Source of the DNA: Blautia sp.
GTDB lineage: Bacteria > Bacillota > Clostridia > Lachnospirales > Lachnospiraceae
Length of the DNA stretch: 56,241 nt
Reading direction: 5' to 3'
Assembly: GCA_017459635.1 (NCBI GenBank)
Contig: JAFUCO010000083.1
Location: forward strand, 1 to 56,241
Position 1 is the first letter of the stretch, and each line of letters opens with the position of its first letter. Position numbers and translations under genes: made by a program. Under the pieces are notes generated by a model that worked only from the letters and a program-made list of their open reading frames with translations, was not told the DNA's origin and searched no databases. Shown here piece after piece: positions 27,303 through 35,886 of the stretch.

Positions 27303-29429
27303 TTGTCAGAAAACAGAAAATACAGGATTTCAAAGAAGAAGAAAAACGGCAGTTATAAGGGCCGCCAGACGGCGGCTGTAAAATATACAGGTTCTAAAAC
27401 AACATCACAGAAAAACAGCGTGCTGTCTTTGACAGGGCGTAATGATATATTAAAGAGAGAATTCAGAAGCACTTACACGGAAACAGCAGCCTCTGAACGG
27501 AGAAAAGCCGGGAAGGCAGCGCCTGATACAACAAGAAAAGGAACCAGGAGCGCTGTGCCTGAGATGACAAGAAAAGGCAGCAGAAGCACTGCGCCTGAGA
27601 CTGCAAGAAAAGGCAGCAGAAGCACTGCTGCTGAGATGACAAGGAAAGCCGGCAGAAATACCGCTCCTGAGACACCTAAGACAACCGTAAGATCTTTTTT
27701 ACAGCCGTCTAAGGAACTGTCTAAGAAGAACAGCGCGCTTCAGGCCGTTTCACCGTCAGCAAAGAAAGGACAGAAAGGAACTTCAAAGCTCAGGATAATC
27801 CCGCTTGGCGGCCTTGAGCAGATTGGCATGAACATAACCGCCTTTGAGTATGAGGACAGTATCGTGGTGGTTGACTGCGGCCTGTCATTCCCTGAGGATG
27901 ATATGCTCGGCATCGACCTTGTGATACCGGACGTAACGTATCTGAAGGAGAATATCTCAAAGGTAAAAGGCTTCGTGATAACCCATGGACATGAGGACCA
28001 TATAGGCGCCCTTCCATATATACTGAGGGACATAAACGTGCCTATATATTCTACCAGGCTTACTCTTGCGCTGATAGAGAACAAGCTCAAAGAGCATGAC
28101 ATGGTCAAAACCACAAAGCTTAAGGAAGTAAGGCACGGCCAGGTGATAAACCTGGGCTGCTTCGCGATAGAATTCATAAAGACCAATCACAGTATACAGG
28201 ACGCCTCTGCGCTGGCAATCTACTCCCCGGTGGGAATAGTAGTGCATACCGGCGACTTCAAGGTGGATTACACCCCTGTATTCGGTGATGCGATTGATCT
28301 GCAGCGCTTTGCCGAGATAGGAAAGAAAGGCGTGCTGGCGCTTATGTGTGACAGCACAAATGCCGAGAGACCAGGCTTTACCATGTCCGAGCGGACTGTA
28401 GGCAAGGTCTTTGACAACCTTTTCAACGAACATAAAAATTCAAGAATAATAATAGCAACCTTTGCATCGAATGTTGACAGGGTACAGCAGATAATAAACA
28501 CAGCATACCGGTTTGGAAGAAAGGTGGCGCTCGAAGGCCGCAGCATGGTCAATGTAATAACCACTGCAGCTGAGCTGGGCTATCTTCGCGTCCCGGACCA
28601 GACACTTATCGAGATAGACCAGGTGAAGAACTATCCTGATGAGCAGGTCGTACTGATAACGACCGGAAGCCAGGGCGAATCAATGGCAGCGCTTTCCCGT
28701 ATGGCCGCCAGCATTCACCGCAAGATCACGATCAAACCGAATGACACCATTATATTCAGCTCGAATCCGATCCCGGGAAATGAGAAAGCCGTATCAAAGG
28801 TCATCAACGAACTGACAATGAAAGGTGCCAAGGTAGTATTCCAGGACGCCCATGTATCCGGACACGCATGTCAGGAGGAGATCAAGCTTATCTATTCTCT
28901 TGTCAGACCGAAATATGCGATACCTGTACATGGTGAATACCGCCACCTGACCGCCCAGAGCCATGTTGTGGAGGACCTTGGAATACCTAAGGAGAACATT
29001 TTCATTCTTGCCTCCGGGAATGTGCTTGAGCTTTCTGACCAGTCGGCATGCGTAACCGGTTCCGTTAAAACAGGCGCGATACTGGTTGACGGCCTTGGAG
29101 TCGGCGATGTCGGAAATGTGGTCCTGAAGGACCGCCAGAAGCTTGCCGAGGACGGAATCATAATAGTAGTAATGACGCTCCAGAGGCACACCAATATTGT
29201 GCTTTCAGGTCCGGATATCGTTTCAAGGGGCTTTGTCTATGTGAAAGAGTCCGAGGATCTTATGGAGCATGCAAGAGAAGCGGTGGAAGAGGCGATGGAC
29301 CGCTGCACCGATAAGGGAATATCGGACTGGAGCCGGATCAAGACAGAAGTGAAGGACAGCCTTTCAAGCTATGTATGGAAGCGCACAACACGCAGCCCGA
29401 TGATCCTTCCGATCATTATGGAGGCCTGA
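27303..29429 (+). CDS. rnj: Ribonuclease J with repeat-bearing basic N-terminal extension
   Basis: Metallo-beta-lactamase/beta-CASP RNase acting as endonuclease and 5' exonuclease in mRNA decay and rRNA maturation. 708 residues against about 550-560 for typical RNase J. The catalytic part starts near residue 162 (KLRIIPLGGLEQIGMN), with the metal motif THGHEDHIGALPY, NHSIQDASA, HTGDFKVD and the beta-CASP segment PVHGEYRHL. The first 160 residues are Lys/Arg/Ser/Thr-rich and contain five 12-residue repeats (65-124); this tail may bind RNA. Start is TTG at 27303 behind GGAGGT. ylbF follows after 2 bases. Confidence 0.94.
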   Translation: MSENRKYRISKKKKNGSYKGRQTAAVKYTGSKTTSQKNSVLSLTGRNDILKREFRSTYTETAASERRKAGKAAPDTTRKGTRSAVPEMTRKGSRSTAPETARKGSRSTAAEMTRKAGRNTAPETPKTTVRSFLQPSKELSKKNSALQAVSPSAKKGQKGTSKLRIIPLGGLEQIGMNITAFEYEDSIVVVDCGLSFPEDDMLGIDLVIPDVTYLKENISKVKGFVITHGHEDHIGALPYILRDINVPIYSTRLTLALIENKLKEHDMVKTTKLKEVRHGQVINLGCFAIEFIKTNHSIQDASALAIYSPVGIVVHTGDFKVDYTPVFGDAIDLQRFAEIGKKGVLALMCDSTNAERPGFTMSERTVGKVFDNLFNEHKNSRIIIATFASNVDRVQQIINTAYRFGRKVALEGRSMVNVITTAAELGYLRVPDQTLIEIDQVKNYPDEQVVLITTGSQGESMAALSRMAASIHRKITIKPNDTIIFSSNPIPGNEKAVSKVINELTMKGAKVVFQDAHVSGHACQEEIKLIYSLVRPKYAIPVHGEYRHLTAQSHVVEDLGIPKENIFILASGNVLELSDQSACVTGSVKTGAILVDGLGVGDVGNVVLKDRQKLAEDGIIIVVMTLQRHTNIVLSGPDIVSRGFVYVKESEDLMEHAREAVEEAMDRCTDKGISDWSRIKTEVKDSLSSYVWKRTTRSPMILPIIMEA
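27495..27674 (+). repeat. 36-bp coding tandem repeat in rnj (five units)
   Basis: Five 12-codon units starting at residues 65, 77, 89, 101 and 113, with consensus TRKGSRSTAPET. The central three are most alike at both DNA and protein level, while the outer two have drifted, which points to recent expansion from the middle. Confidence 0.88.
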
Positions 29430-29431
29430 AG

Positions 29432-29767
29432 ATGAACCGAGTAGAGGAACTTACGGCAGAACTGGTTTCTGCCATAAGGGACAGCGAGATGTATAATGAG
29501 TTTATACAGCAGCAGGAAAAACTGATGGCTCAGCCCGAACTGCTTTCACGGGTAAACCATTACAGGGCTGACAATTTCAGCATGCAGCAGGATGTGAACC
29601 GGGATCATTTCACTCTGGTAGACCAGGTTTCACAGGAACTCTCGGAGCTTCGCAAAATCCCCGAGGTCAATGCATATCTTGATTCTGAACTCGCGCTGTG
29701 CCGTGAGGTACAGAAGATATGCAGGACACTGATCGAAGGGATCGAAATGGGAATACCCGAAATTTGA
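29432..29767 (+). CDS. YlbF/YmcA-family regulator
   Basis: 111-residue all-helical protein (MNRVEELTAELVSAIRDSEMYNEF, RADNFSMQQDVN, LVDQVSQELSELRKIPEVNAYLDSE) of the Com_YlbF family. In Bacillus, YlbF, YmcA and YaaT form the Y-complex that guides RNase Y. Here the gene follows RNase J by 2 bases, suggesting a link with RNA decay, though this paralogue could act differently. The ATG at 29432 is chosen; an upstream frame overlaps rnj. Confidence 0.82.
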   Translation: MNRVEELTAELVSAIRDSEMYNEFIQQQEKLMAQPELLSRVNHYRADNFSMQQDVNRDHFTLVDQVSQELSELRKIPEVNAYLDSELALCREVQKICRTLIEGIEMGIPEI

Positions 29768-29801
29768 CCGGCGCATTAGAAAGCGCAAGATGGGAGCAAA
29801 T

Positions 29802-30206
29802 ATGAGTAATGTAAGGGATAAGGCAGGAAAGATCGGCCTGTTTCTTGCAGGCAGCATATTTCATATCGCGGTTCTGGCGTTTGCCGTGGTTCTGCTGTTC
29901 TGGCTTGGAAAAACTGCCTATGAATTTGGATACGAGGTATTCATTGATCAACCGATGAGCCCCGATAACGGCAAAGAAGTCACTGTGATCATAGATGAGG
30001 GAAGCTCAGTCCTGGAGATCGGCAAAGTGCTTGAGAGCAAGGGACTTATAAAAAATCCCTATGTTTTCGTTGTGCAGGAAAGGATATCCAACTATCACGG
30101 CAAGATACTGCCCGGGCGTCATGACCTGAGCACTGCATATACGCCCAGCTGGATAATAGCCAAGCTGGCGGGTGAAGAGGACCAGGAAGGAACAGACGAC
30201 ACATGA
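29802..30206 (+). CDS. Short MltG/YceG N-terminal-like membrane protein
   Basis: 134 residues: one transmembrane helix (about 12-38), then a LysM-like region (EVTVIIDEGSSVLEIGKVLESKGLI, GRHDLSTAYTPSWIIAKL) that matches the first part of endolytic transglycosylase MltG (YceG). The catalytic domain with its active-site Glu is absent, so it is unlikely to cleave glycan. Bacillus has full-length yrrL (MltG) at this spot between yrzB and yrrM. A frameshifted remainder is not visible; trmR starts overlapping the stop by 4 bases, so the short form looks fixed. ATG 29802 has a GGGAG site. Confidence 0.75.
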   Translation: MSNVRDKAGKIGLFLAGSIFHIAVLAFAVVLLFWLGKTAYEFGYEVFIDQPMSPDNGKEVTVIIDEGSSVLEIGKVLESKGLIKNPYVFVVQERISNYHGKILPGRHDLSTAYTPSWIIAKLAGEEDQEGTDDT

Positions 30207-30874
30207 TCGTGGATGAAAGGATGAGCTGTTTCATACAGTCGCTGGATACGGGCAATGCCCCGTATCTCGAGGATATTTACCGGGAAGCCGTAAAAGACGG
30301 AGTCCCGGTCATCCGTCGTGAAACACAGATGTTCCTGCGCACCTTCCTGGGGATGATGCGCCCGGAAAGGATACTCGAGGTGGGCACTGCGGTCGGATTC
30401 TCCACCCTTCTGTTCTGCGAGTACTCATCGCCGGGATCGCATATAACTACTATTGAGAATTATGAGCCGCGCATCAGCCGGGCGGTCCGGAACTTTAAAA
30501 TCTCCGGAAAGGAAGAGCAGATAACACTGCTCTGCGGTGATGCGTCGGACATCCTTGGCACGCTTAAAGGCTCATTCGACCTGATATTCATGGATGCCGC
30601 AAAGGCCCAGTATGTAACCTGGTTGCCTGATGTACTGCGCCTTCTCACGGATGGAGGAGTGCTGCTTTCGGATAATGTGCTTCAGGAAGGCGACATCATC
30701 GAATCACATTTCCTGGTCGAAAGACGTCAGCGCACCATATACAAACGGATGAGGGAATACCTTTTTAAGATCACTCATGATCCGCTTCTTACAACGACGG
30801 TACTGCCGGTTGGCGATGGCCTGTCGATAAGCGTAAAAAGAGTTCAGGACTTAACGAAGCAGCGGAACAGATGA
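30203..30874 (+). CDS. trmR: O-methyltransferase, TrmR-like (tRNA 5-hydroxyuridine methyltransferase)
   Basis: 223-residue class I SAM methyltransferase of the caffeoyl-CoA O-methyltransferase-like family: ILEVGTAVGFSTLLFCEY (SAM motif I), TTIENYEPRI, DLIFMDAAKAQY (metal and substrate Asp) and LLSDNVLQEG. In Bacillus yrrM (trmR) methylates ho5U34 to mo5U in tRNA, and lies next to the U32 genes that make ho5U. The same pair is present here, which supports that function over a small-molecule role. Overlaps the previous gene by 4 bases. Confidence 0.85.
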   Translation: MIVDERMSCFIQSLDTGNAPYLEDIYREAVKDGVPVIRRETQMFLRTFLGMMRPERILEVGTAVGFSTLLFCEYSSPGSHITTIENYEPRISRAVRNFKISGKEEQITLLCGDASDILGTLKGSFDLIFMDAAKAQYVTWLPDVLRLLTDGGVLLSDNVLQEGDIIESHFLVERRQRTIYKRMREYLFKITHDPLLTTTVLPVGDGLSISVKRVQDLTKQRNR

Positions 30875-30957
30875 CTGCAGAAGCAGATTCAGATGACCGC
30901 AGAGTCAGAAGCGGATGATCGCAAAAGCGGAACCGGTTGAATGCAAAAACGGAACAG
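30859..30957 (+). repeat. Degenerate tandem repeat across the trmR stop codon
   Basis: Units of 20-23 bases starting at 30871, 30891, 30914 and 30936, each built like GATGACCGCA plus AAGCGGAACAG. The trmR stop TGA (30872-30874) is in the first unit and a TGA is retained in each later one. Confidence 0.7.
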
Positions 30958-30980
30958 ACTGACAGTTGAAGGATAATAAT

Positions 30981-32201
30981 ATGAAAAAACCGGAGCTTCT
31001 TGTACCCGCAGGGAGCCTGGAGGTTTTGAGGATCGCGGTAATATACGGAGCAGATGCCGTATATATAGGCGGCGAAGCCTTCGGACTCAGGGCAAAAGCA
31101 CACAATTTTGATAAAGAGGAAATGAAGGAGGGCATCTGCTTTGCGCATGAGCATGGAGTAAAGGTCCATGTGACGGTGAATATTTTCGCCCACAACAGGG
31201 ATCTTGCCGGAGTCCGCGAATATCTGAAAGAGCTTAAGGAGCTTAGGCCCGACGCACTGATAATCGCCGACCCGGCCATATTTATGATGGCGCGGGAAAT
31301 ATGCCCTGAGATCGATATACATATAAGCACCCAGTCAAACAACACCAATTACGGAACCTTTATGTTCTGGTACGGCCTTGGAGCAAAAAGAGTAGTAACA
31401 GCCCGTGAACTGTCACTTGAAGAGATACGCGGGATCCGCGCGAACGTCCCGGACGATCTGGAGATCGAGACATTCATACACGGCGCCATGTGCATCTCAT
31501 ATTCAGGAAGGTGCCTTCTGAGCAATTACCTTACCGGACGCGATGCAAATCAGGGCGAGTGCACTCATCCCTGCCGCTGGAAATACTCGGTTGTTGAGGA
31601 GACAAGGCCGGGTGAGTACATGCCGGTATATGAAAATGAGAGGGGAACCTACATTTTCAACTCAAAGGACCTGTGCATGATCGGGCATCTTGATGATCTC
31701 GTGCAGGCCGGCGTGGACAGCATGAAGATAGAGGGGCGCATGAAGACAGCCCTGTATGTCGCGACGGTAGCCAGAACATACAGAAAGGCCCTTGATGATC
31801 TGGCACGGGATCCTGAAATCTACCACAGCAATATGGACTGGTACAACGAGCAGATCGCAAGCTGCACCTACCGCCGCTTTACCACCGGCTTTTTCTATGG
31901 TAAGCCGGATGAAAACAGCCAGATCTATGACAGCAATACCTACATCACTGAGTATACATATCTTGGCTATGCCGAGGAGATCACTGATGACGGCCTGGTA
32001 CGCATAACCCAGCGGAACAAATTCGTGACGGGTGAGATGATCGAAGTCATGAAGCCCGACGGCCGTAACCTGGAAACTGTGGTAGAAGGCATCTATGATG
32101 AGAACGGTAATGAGGTTCCGAGTGCCCCGCATCCCAAACAGACATTGTACGTCCGGCTGAATGCTGAAGTATCTGTTTATGACATTTTAAGACGCCGATG
32201 A
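30981..32201 (+). CDS. U32-family protein, probable tRNA hydroxylation protein (TrhP-like)
   Basis: 406 residues of the U32 peptidase-like family: ELLVPAGSLEVLRIAVIYGADAVYIGG, HVTVNIFAHNRDL, ISTQSNNTNY, the FIHGAMCISYSGRCLLSNY signature with family cysteines, and ECTHPCRWKY. Proteins of this group (Bacillus YrrN/YrrO, E. coli TrhP) are needed for 5-hydroxyuridine at tRNA position 34; despite the name, protease activity is doubtful. The adjacency to TrmR supports this role. Only one U32 gene is here, where Bacillus has two. The ATG at 30981 has a GAAGGA site. Confidence 0.86.
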   Translation: MKKPELLVPAGSLEVLRIAVIYGADAVYIGGEAFGLRAKAHNFDKEEMKEGICFAHEHGVKVHVTVNIFAHNRDLAGVREYLKELKELRPDALIIADPAIFMMAREICPEIDIHISTQSNNTNYGTFMFWYGLGAKRVVTARELSLEEIRGIRANVPDDLEIETFIHGAMCISYSGRCLLSNYLTGRDANQGECTHPCRWKYSVVEETRPGEYMPVYENERGTYIFNSKDLCMIGHLDDLVQAGVDSMKIEGRMKTALYVATVARTYRKALDDLARDPEIYHSNMDWYNEQIASCTYRRFTTGFFYGKPDENSQIYDSNTYITEYTYLGYAEEITDDGLVRITQRNKFVTGEMIEVMKPDGRNLETVVEGIYDENGNEVPSAPHPKQTLYVRLNAEVSVYDILRRR

Positions 32202-32317
32202 TCATAAGGACCTGATAAGGCGCTTATCGTACCTGTGACTTAGGGAAGACGGCAGCAAAGCTTTAAGTGCAGCCGGCAGCCGGTATGCGCCGGATTTGAA
32301 GAAAAAGGTGGTTTAAA

Positions 32318-35300
32318 GTGAAGACCAGAATCGACCAGCTTCTAAAAGGAGAATTTGATTACTCCCTTCCGGAGCTTCTGTTTTCGGAGGAGAAGATATA
32401 TGTGAGCATCACCCCCGGGGATACATACCAGGGGGAAGTCTATCTTGGCGCGGAAGACGGCCGGAAGATCAGAGGCAGCGTCACTTCTTCAAACAGGAGG
32501 CTTGTACCTGCTTTTTCAGAGCTGTCCGGGACAACGGTAAGGCTGCCTTTCGGCGTGGACGGCATCGGCATGAAGCACGGTGAGAAGATAAACGAATGGT
32601 TATGCTTCACAACCAGCATCGGCGAATACCGGCTTCCGGTCATCATCGAGGCAAAGAAGGATACCGCCGGTACATCCGCAGGGGAAATAAGGACTCCGGA
32701 AGAACTTGCAATCCTTGCTTCCGACAACTTCAGAGAAGCGTACAGAGTGTTCACCTCTCCTGCAATGAACACGATTCTGTCAAAATGCAGCGGACACCAG
32801 CTGTCCGTTTATGAGGGGATCGCCGTACCGCCGGTCACTCTTCAGAGCCTGGAGGAATACCTGTGCGCGTTAAAGCTCAAGGAAAAGGTATCATTCAGGG
32901 TCTCTGATGATAAGAAGGAGATCACCGGGATAAAGGAATCCATGTCGGATTTCCTCCGGATAACACGAAGCGGATGGGGACATCTGAGGCTTGAGATAGA
33001 AGCGGCAGGTGACTTTATATCTCTTGAAAAGCGTGTGCTGACGGATGAGGATTTTATCGGAAGCACATGCATTCTGAACTTTGTAATTCATGCCGGCCGT
33101 CTTGGAAACGGCAATAATTTCGGAAGGATAAGCATCAGCAGTCCTTACGAAAAGAAGGAGACAGCCGTTATAGCGTCCAGAAGGGCGGCCTCTGTCACTT
33201 CACAGAACTCTGATGTCAGGATGGCCGAGAAAAAACGCCGTCTTGACCTTGCGGAGGATTATCTGGATTACAGAACAGGAAGGACAGAGAAATCAGCCTG
33301 GATAGTAAGCGGCCACTATGAACTGAACCGCCTTAAGGAGACCGGCTGCGAATATCCTGAATATCTCCTGCTTGAAGCTTTCATGCTGCTGGAGGAGGAT
33401 AAACCTCAGAAAGCCTCCGAAGTTCTCGCCCGGTTCCGGGATAAGTCCTATGCCAAAGAGGACATGGAGATGGCAGGCGTTTATCTGTACCTCTGTGTAC
33501 GCGCAGGCCTTTACAAGGATAAGGCTGCAGCCATCAGCAGGATCAGCAGCTTCTTTCATCAGAAGGGCGACAGCCTGTGGCTCTGCCTGGTCCTTATAAA
33601 TTTTGATCCGGATTACATCTCATCGCCTTCAAAGGCGCTGGTTCTTCTTGAAGACCTGTTTGACTGCGGCGTCCGTAGTCCCTTCATGTATCTGGCAGCG
33701 CTTGTACGTCTGCGCAGGGATGAAAGTCTTCTTCGTCATATGAACAGGTTCTGGACCCAGGTCTTTCTGTTCGGGGCGAAGCGCGGTTATCTGACAGAAG
33801 AACTTGCAATGCGTTTTTCATATCTGTGCAGGTACGAAAAACAATATGCAGAGTGCCTTTACAGAGCGCTTGTAAAAGCATATGAAAGCCACGGACTGGA
33901 TGATACACTTGAAGCCATATGCCGTTACATAATGCTGGACAATCCGCGGAAGAAAGAGTACTTCAGATGGTACAGCCTGGCGGTTGAAAAAGGCATCAGG
34001 CTTACAAGACTTTACGAGTATTACATGGAAACACTGGATACATCGTACAGGCGGCCATTGCCGCGCCCTGTCCTGATGTATTTTAATTATAACAACAACA
34101 GCCTTTTTGAGAGCCGCAAGGCCTGGCTGTACGCGGTCGTAACCGAAAACCGGGAAGCCGACCCGGAAAGCTTTGAATCATACAGGGGGATCATTGAAGA
34201 ATTTGCCAGAGCCCGGCTTAAAGAAGGCAAAATAAACGAGGATCTGGCGATCCTGTACAGACATTTTATAACAGCGCCGGAGGATTCGCAGGAAGCTGAA
34301 GCACTTTCCGATATAGCCTTCTGCAGGCGTGCATACTGCGATTCAAAGGAGATACGCTCCATAGTCGTGAAGCACAGGCAGCTCAGGCAGGAGACGGTCT
34401 ATCCGGTAGTGCGCGGGGAAGCCTATCCAAGGATTTATACTCCCGATGCAGCCATTATATTTGTCGACTCACGCCAGAGAAGATTTGCATCGACGGTAGA
34501 GCATACCATCAAGCCCCTGCTCGACGAAAAACTGTACGTCAGGCAAAGCCTTGACAAGGGGGCGCAGGATCCCGGACTGCTCCTGTCCTTCTGTGAGGGC
34601 AACGCTGTCCGGGCCGGAAACTTAAGATTTTTCAAAGAGGCGGCAGCTTCGCCTTCCTTTACCACGGAATACAAGGATGAGATAAGGCACAGGATACTTG
34701 AATTCTATCGTACGGACATACGCGGAGAGAGCATGGAGCTGAATATCGATGATACAGAGCTTCGTGAATATGCCATGGCGGACAGGAAGGGACTCCTTGA
34801 AGTCCTGACCATGCGCGGTATGTATGAAGAAGCCTTCCGCATTATCGAAGAATTCGGAACCGAGGATATCGATCCGTCCGCCCTTCTTCTCATCACCAGG
34901 AGAATGATCAGAAGGTACGATATGGAGGAGGACGACGAGCTGGTCGCCCTTGCCACTGAGGTCTATAACAACGGTACCTATGATGAGACGATACTTCAGT
35001 ATCTGATGGAGCACCGGAACGGACCTGTGGATGAGCTGATAAAGATCCTTAAAAGCGCCCGGGGATTTGACATGGAGACCTACGCCTTCGAGGAGAAGCT
35101 CCTCGGGATTCTCATGCTGACCCAGGACTACCGGAAAGAGGGCGAGGCTATCCTTGAGCACTACAGCAATTCCTCCGGCAAAGAGAGAGTGATCGGTGCT
35201 TACCTGACCCAGGCATCCTACGGATACGTTGTCAGGGATTACAATATATCGGCGTTTGAGCGGACCGTGCTGGAAAGGGCCTGGCGGAGAAAATGGCCAG

Positions 35301-35875
35301 TAGACAGGATCTGCCGTATCGCGCTTTTCAAGGCAATAGTACGGGAGAAGGATCCAAAAGGGCGCTATGCAGCCATGAAAAAGGAACTGCTTGCCGAGTG
35401 CCAGGACTACGGATACGTCTTTTCATTCTTCCAGAGGCTTCCGGATTCAATGCTGAGCCTTTACCAGCTTGACGACAAAACGATAGTGGAATGCCATGCA
35501 GATCCGGAGGCCAGTGTGACATTGCATTACAGGATAGAGACGGGGCTCCTGAAGGAGCCGTCATGGCGGGAAAAACCGGTTTCTGACATGTATGAAGGAG
35601 TGTTCACTGCCATGTTTACACTGTTTTATGGCGATACCCTGAAATACTTCTTCGAGATAGAAAAGGACGGCAGATCAAAAAAGACAGCCGAACGGACGAT
35701 ACGGATGAACCAGCCCGAGGGAATACCTGGAAGCAGGTATCAGCTTATCAATCATCTGCTTTCCTGCCACAGGCTGGGAAGGGATAAGGAAGCCCAGGAG
35801 GGCCTCAGGCAGTACCTGAGGCAGCAGCAGTTCGTTGAAGATATGTTCGTCCCGGAAGAAAAAAGATACGGGTAA
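32318..35875 (+). CDS. DUF5717-family large cytosolic scaffold-like protein
   Basis: 1185 residues with no signal peptide or transmembrane segment. Residues 1-110 look beta-rich and Ig-like (EKIYVSITPGDTYQGEVYL, RLPFGVDGIGMKHGE, GEYRLPVII). A second beta domain follows to about 290. Residues 300-1010 are helical and suggest TPR/HAT-type repeats (YLLLEAFMLLEEDKPQKASEVL, EEAFRIIEEFG). The C terminus (about 1045-1185) returns to beta strands, then a helical end. GTG start with an AAAGGTGG site. It is first in a tight operon with DUF5716 and a TPR-like gene (spacers 11 and 4 bases). No function known to me. Confidence 0.78.
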   Translation: MKTRIDQLLKGEFDYSLPELLFSEEKIYVSITPGDTYQGEVYLGAEDGRKIRGSVTSSNRRLVPAFSELSGTTVRLPFGVDGIGMKHGEKINEWLCFTTSIGEYRLPVIIEAKKDTAGTSAGEIRTPEELAILASDNFREAYRVFTSPAMNTILSKCSGHQLSVYEGIAVPPVTLQSLEEYLCALKLKEKVSFRVSDDKKEITGIKESMSDFLRITRSGWGHLRLEIEAAGDFISLEKRVLTDEDFIGSTCILNFVIHAGRLGNGNNFGRISISSPYEKKETAVIASRRAASVTSQNSDVRMAEKKRRLDLAEDYLDYRTGRTEKSAWIVSGHYELNRLKETGCEYPEYLLLEAFMLLEEDKPQKASEVLARFRDKSYAKEDMEMAGVYLYLCVRAGLYKDKAAAISRISSFFHQKGDSLWLCLVLINFDPDYISSPSKALVLLEDLFDCGVRSPFMYLAALVRLRRDESLLRHMNRFWTQVFLFGAKRGYLTEELAMRFSYLCRYEKQYAECLYRALVKAYESHGLDDTLEAICRYIMLDNPRKKEYFRWYSLAVEKGIRLTRLYEYYMETLDTSYRRPLPRPVLMYFNYNNNSLFESRKAWLYAVVTENREADPESFESYRGIIEEFARARLKEGKINEDLAILYRHFITAPEDSQEAEALSDIAFCRRAYCDSKEIRSIVVKHRQLRQETVYPVVRGEAYPRIYTPDAAIIFVDSRQRRFASTVEHTIKPLLDEKLYVRQSLDKGAQDPGLLLSFCEGNAVRAGNLRFFKEAAASPSFTTEYKDEIRHRILEFYRTDIRGESMELNIDDTELREYAMADRKGLLEVLTMRGMYEEAFRIIEEFGTEDIDPSALLLITRRMIRRYDMEEDDELVALATEVYNNGTYDETILQYLMEHRNGPVDELIKILKSARGFDMETYAFEEKLLGILMLTQDYRKEGEAILEHYSNSSGKERVIGAYLTQASYGYVVRDYNISAFERTVLERAWRRKWPVDRICRIALFKAIVREKDPKGRYAAMKKELLAECQDYGYVFSFFQRLPDSMLSLYQLDDKTIVECHADPEASVTLHYRIETGLLKEPSWREKPVSDMYEGVFTAMFTLFYGDTLKYFFEIEKDGRSKKTAERTIRMNQPEGIPGSRYQLINHLLSCHRLGRDKEAQEGLRQYLRQQQFVEDMFVPEEKRYG

Positions 35876-35886
35876 AGGGAAAAAAG

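Noticed and set aside
27495-27674. CRISPR-like or intergenic repeat
   Set aside because: Period 36 but entirely coding and in frame within RNase J, with no unique spacers.
30981-32201. True secreted collagenase/peptidase
   Set aside because: No signal peptide, and the gene sits beside trmR in a tRNA modification context, where U32 proteins act in hydroxyuridine formation.
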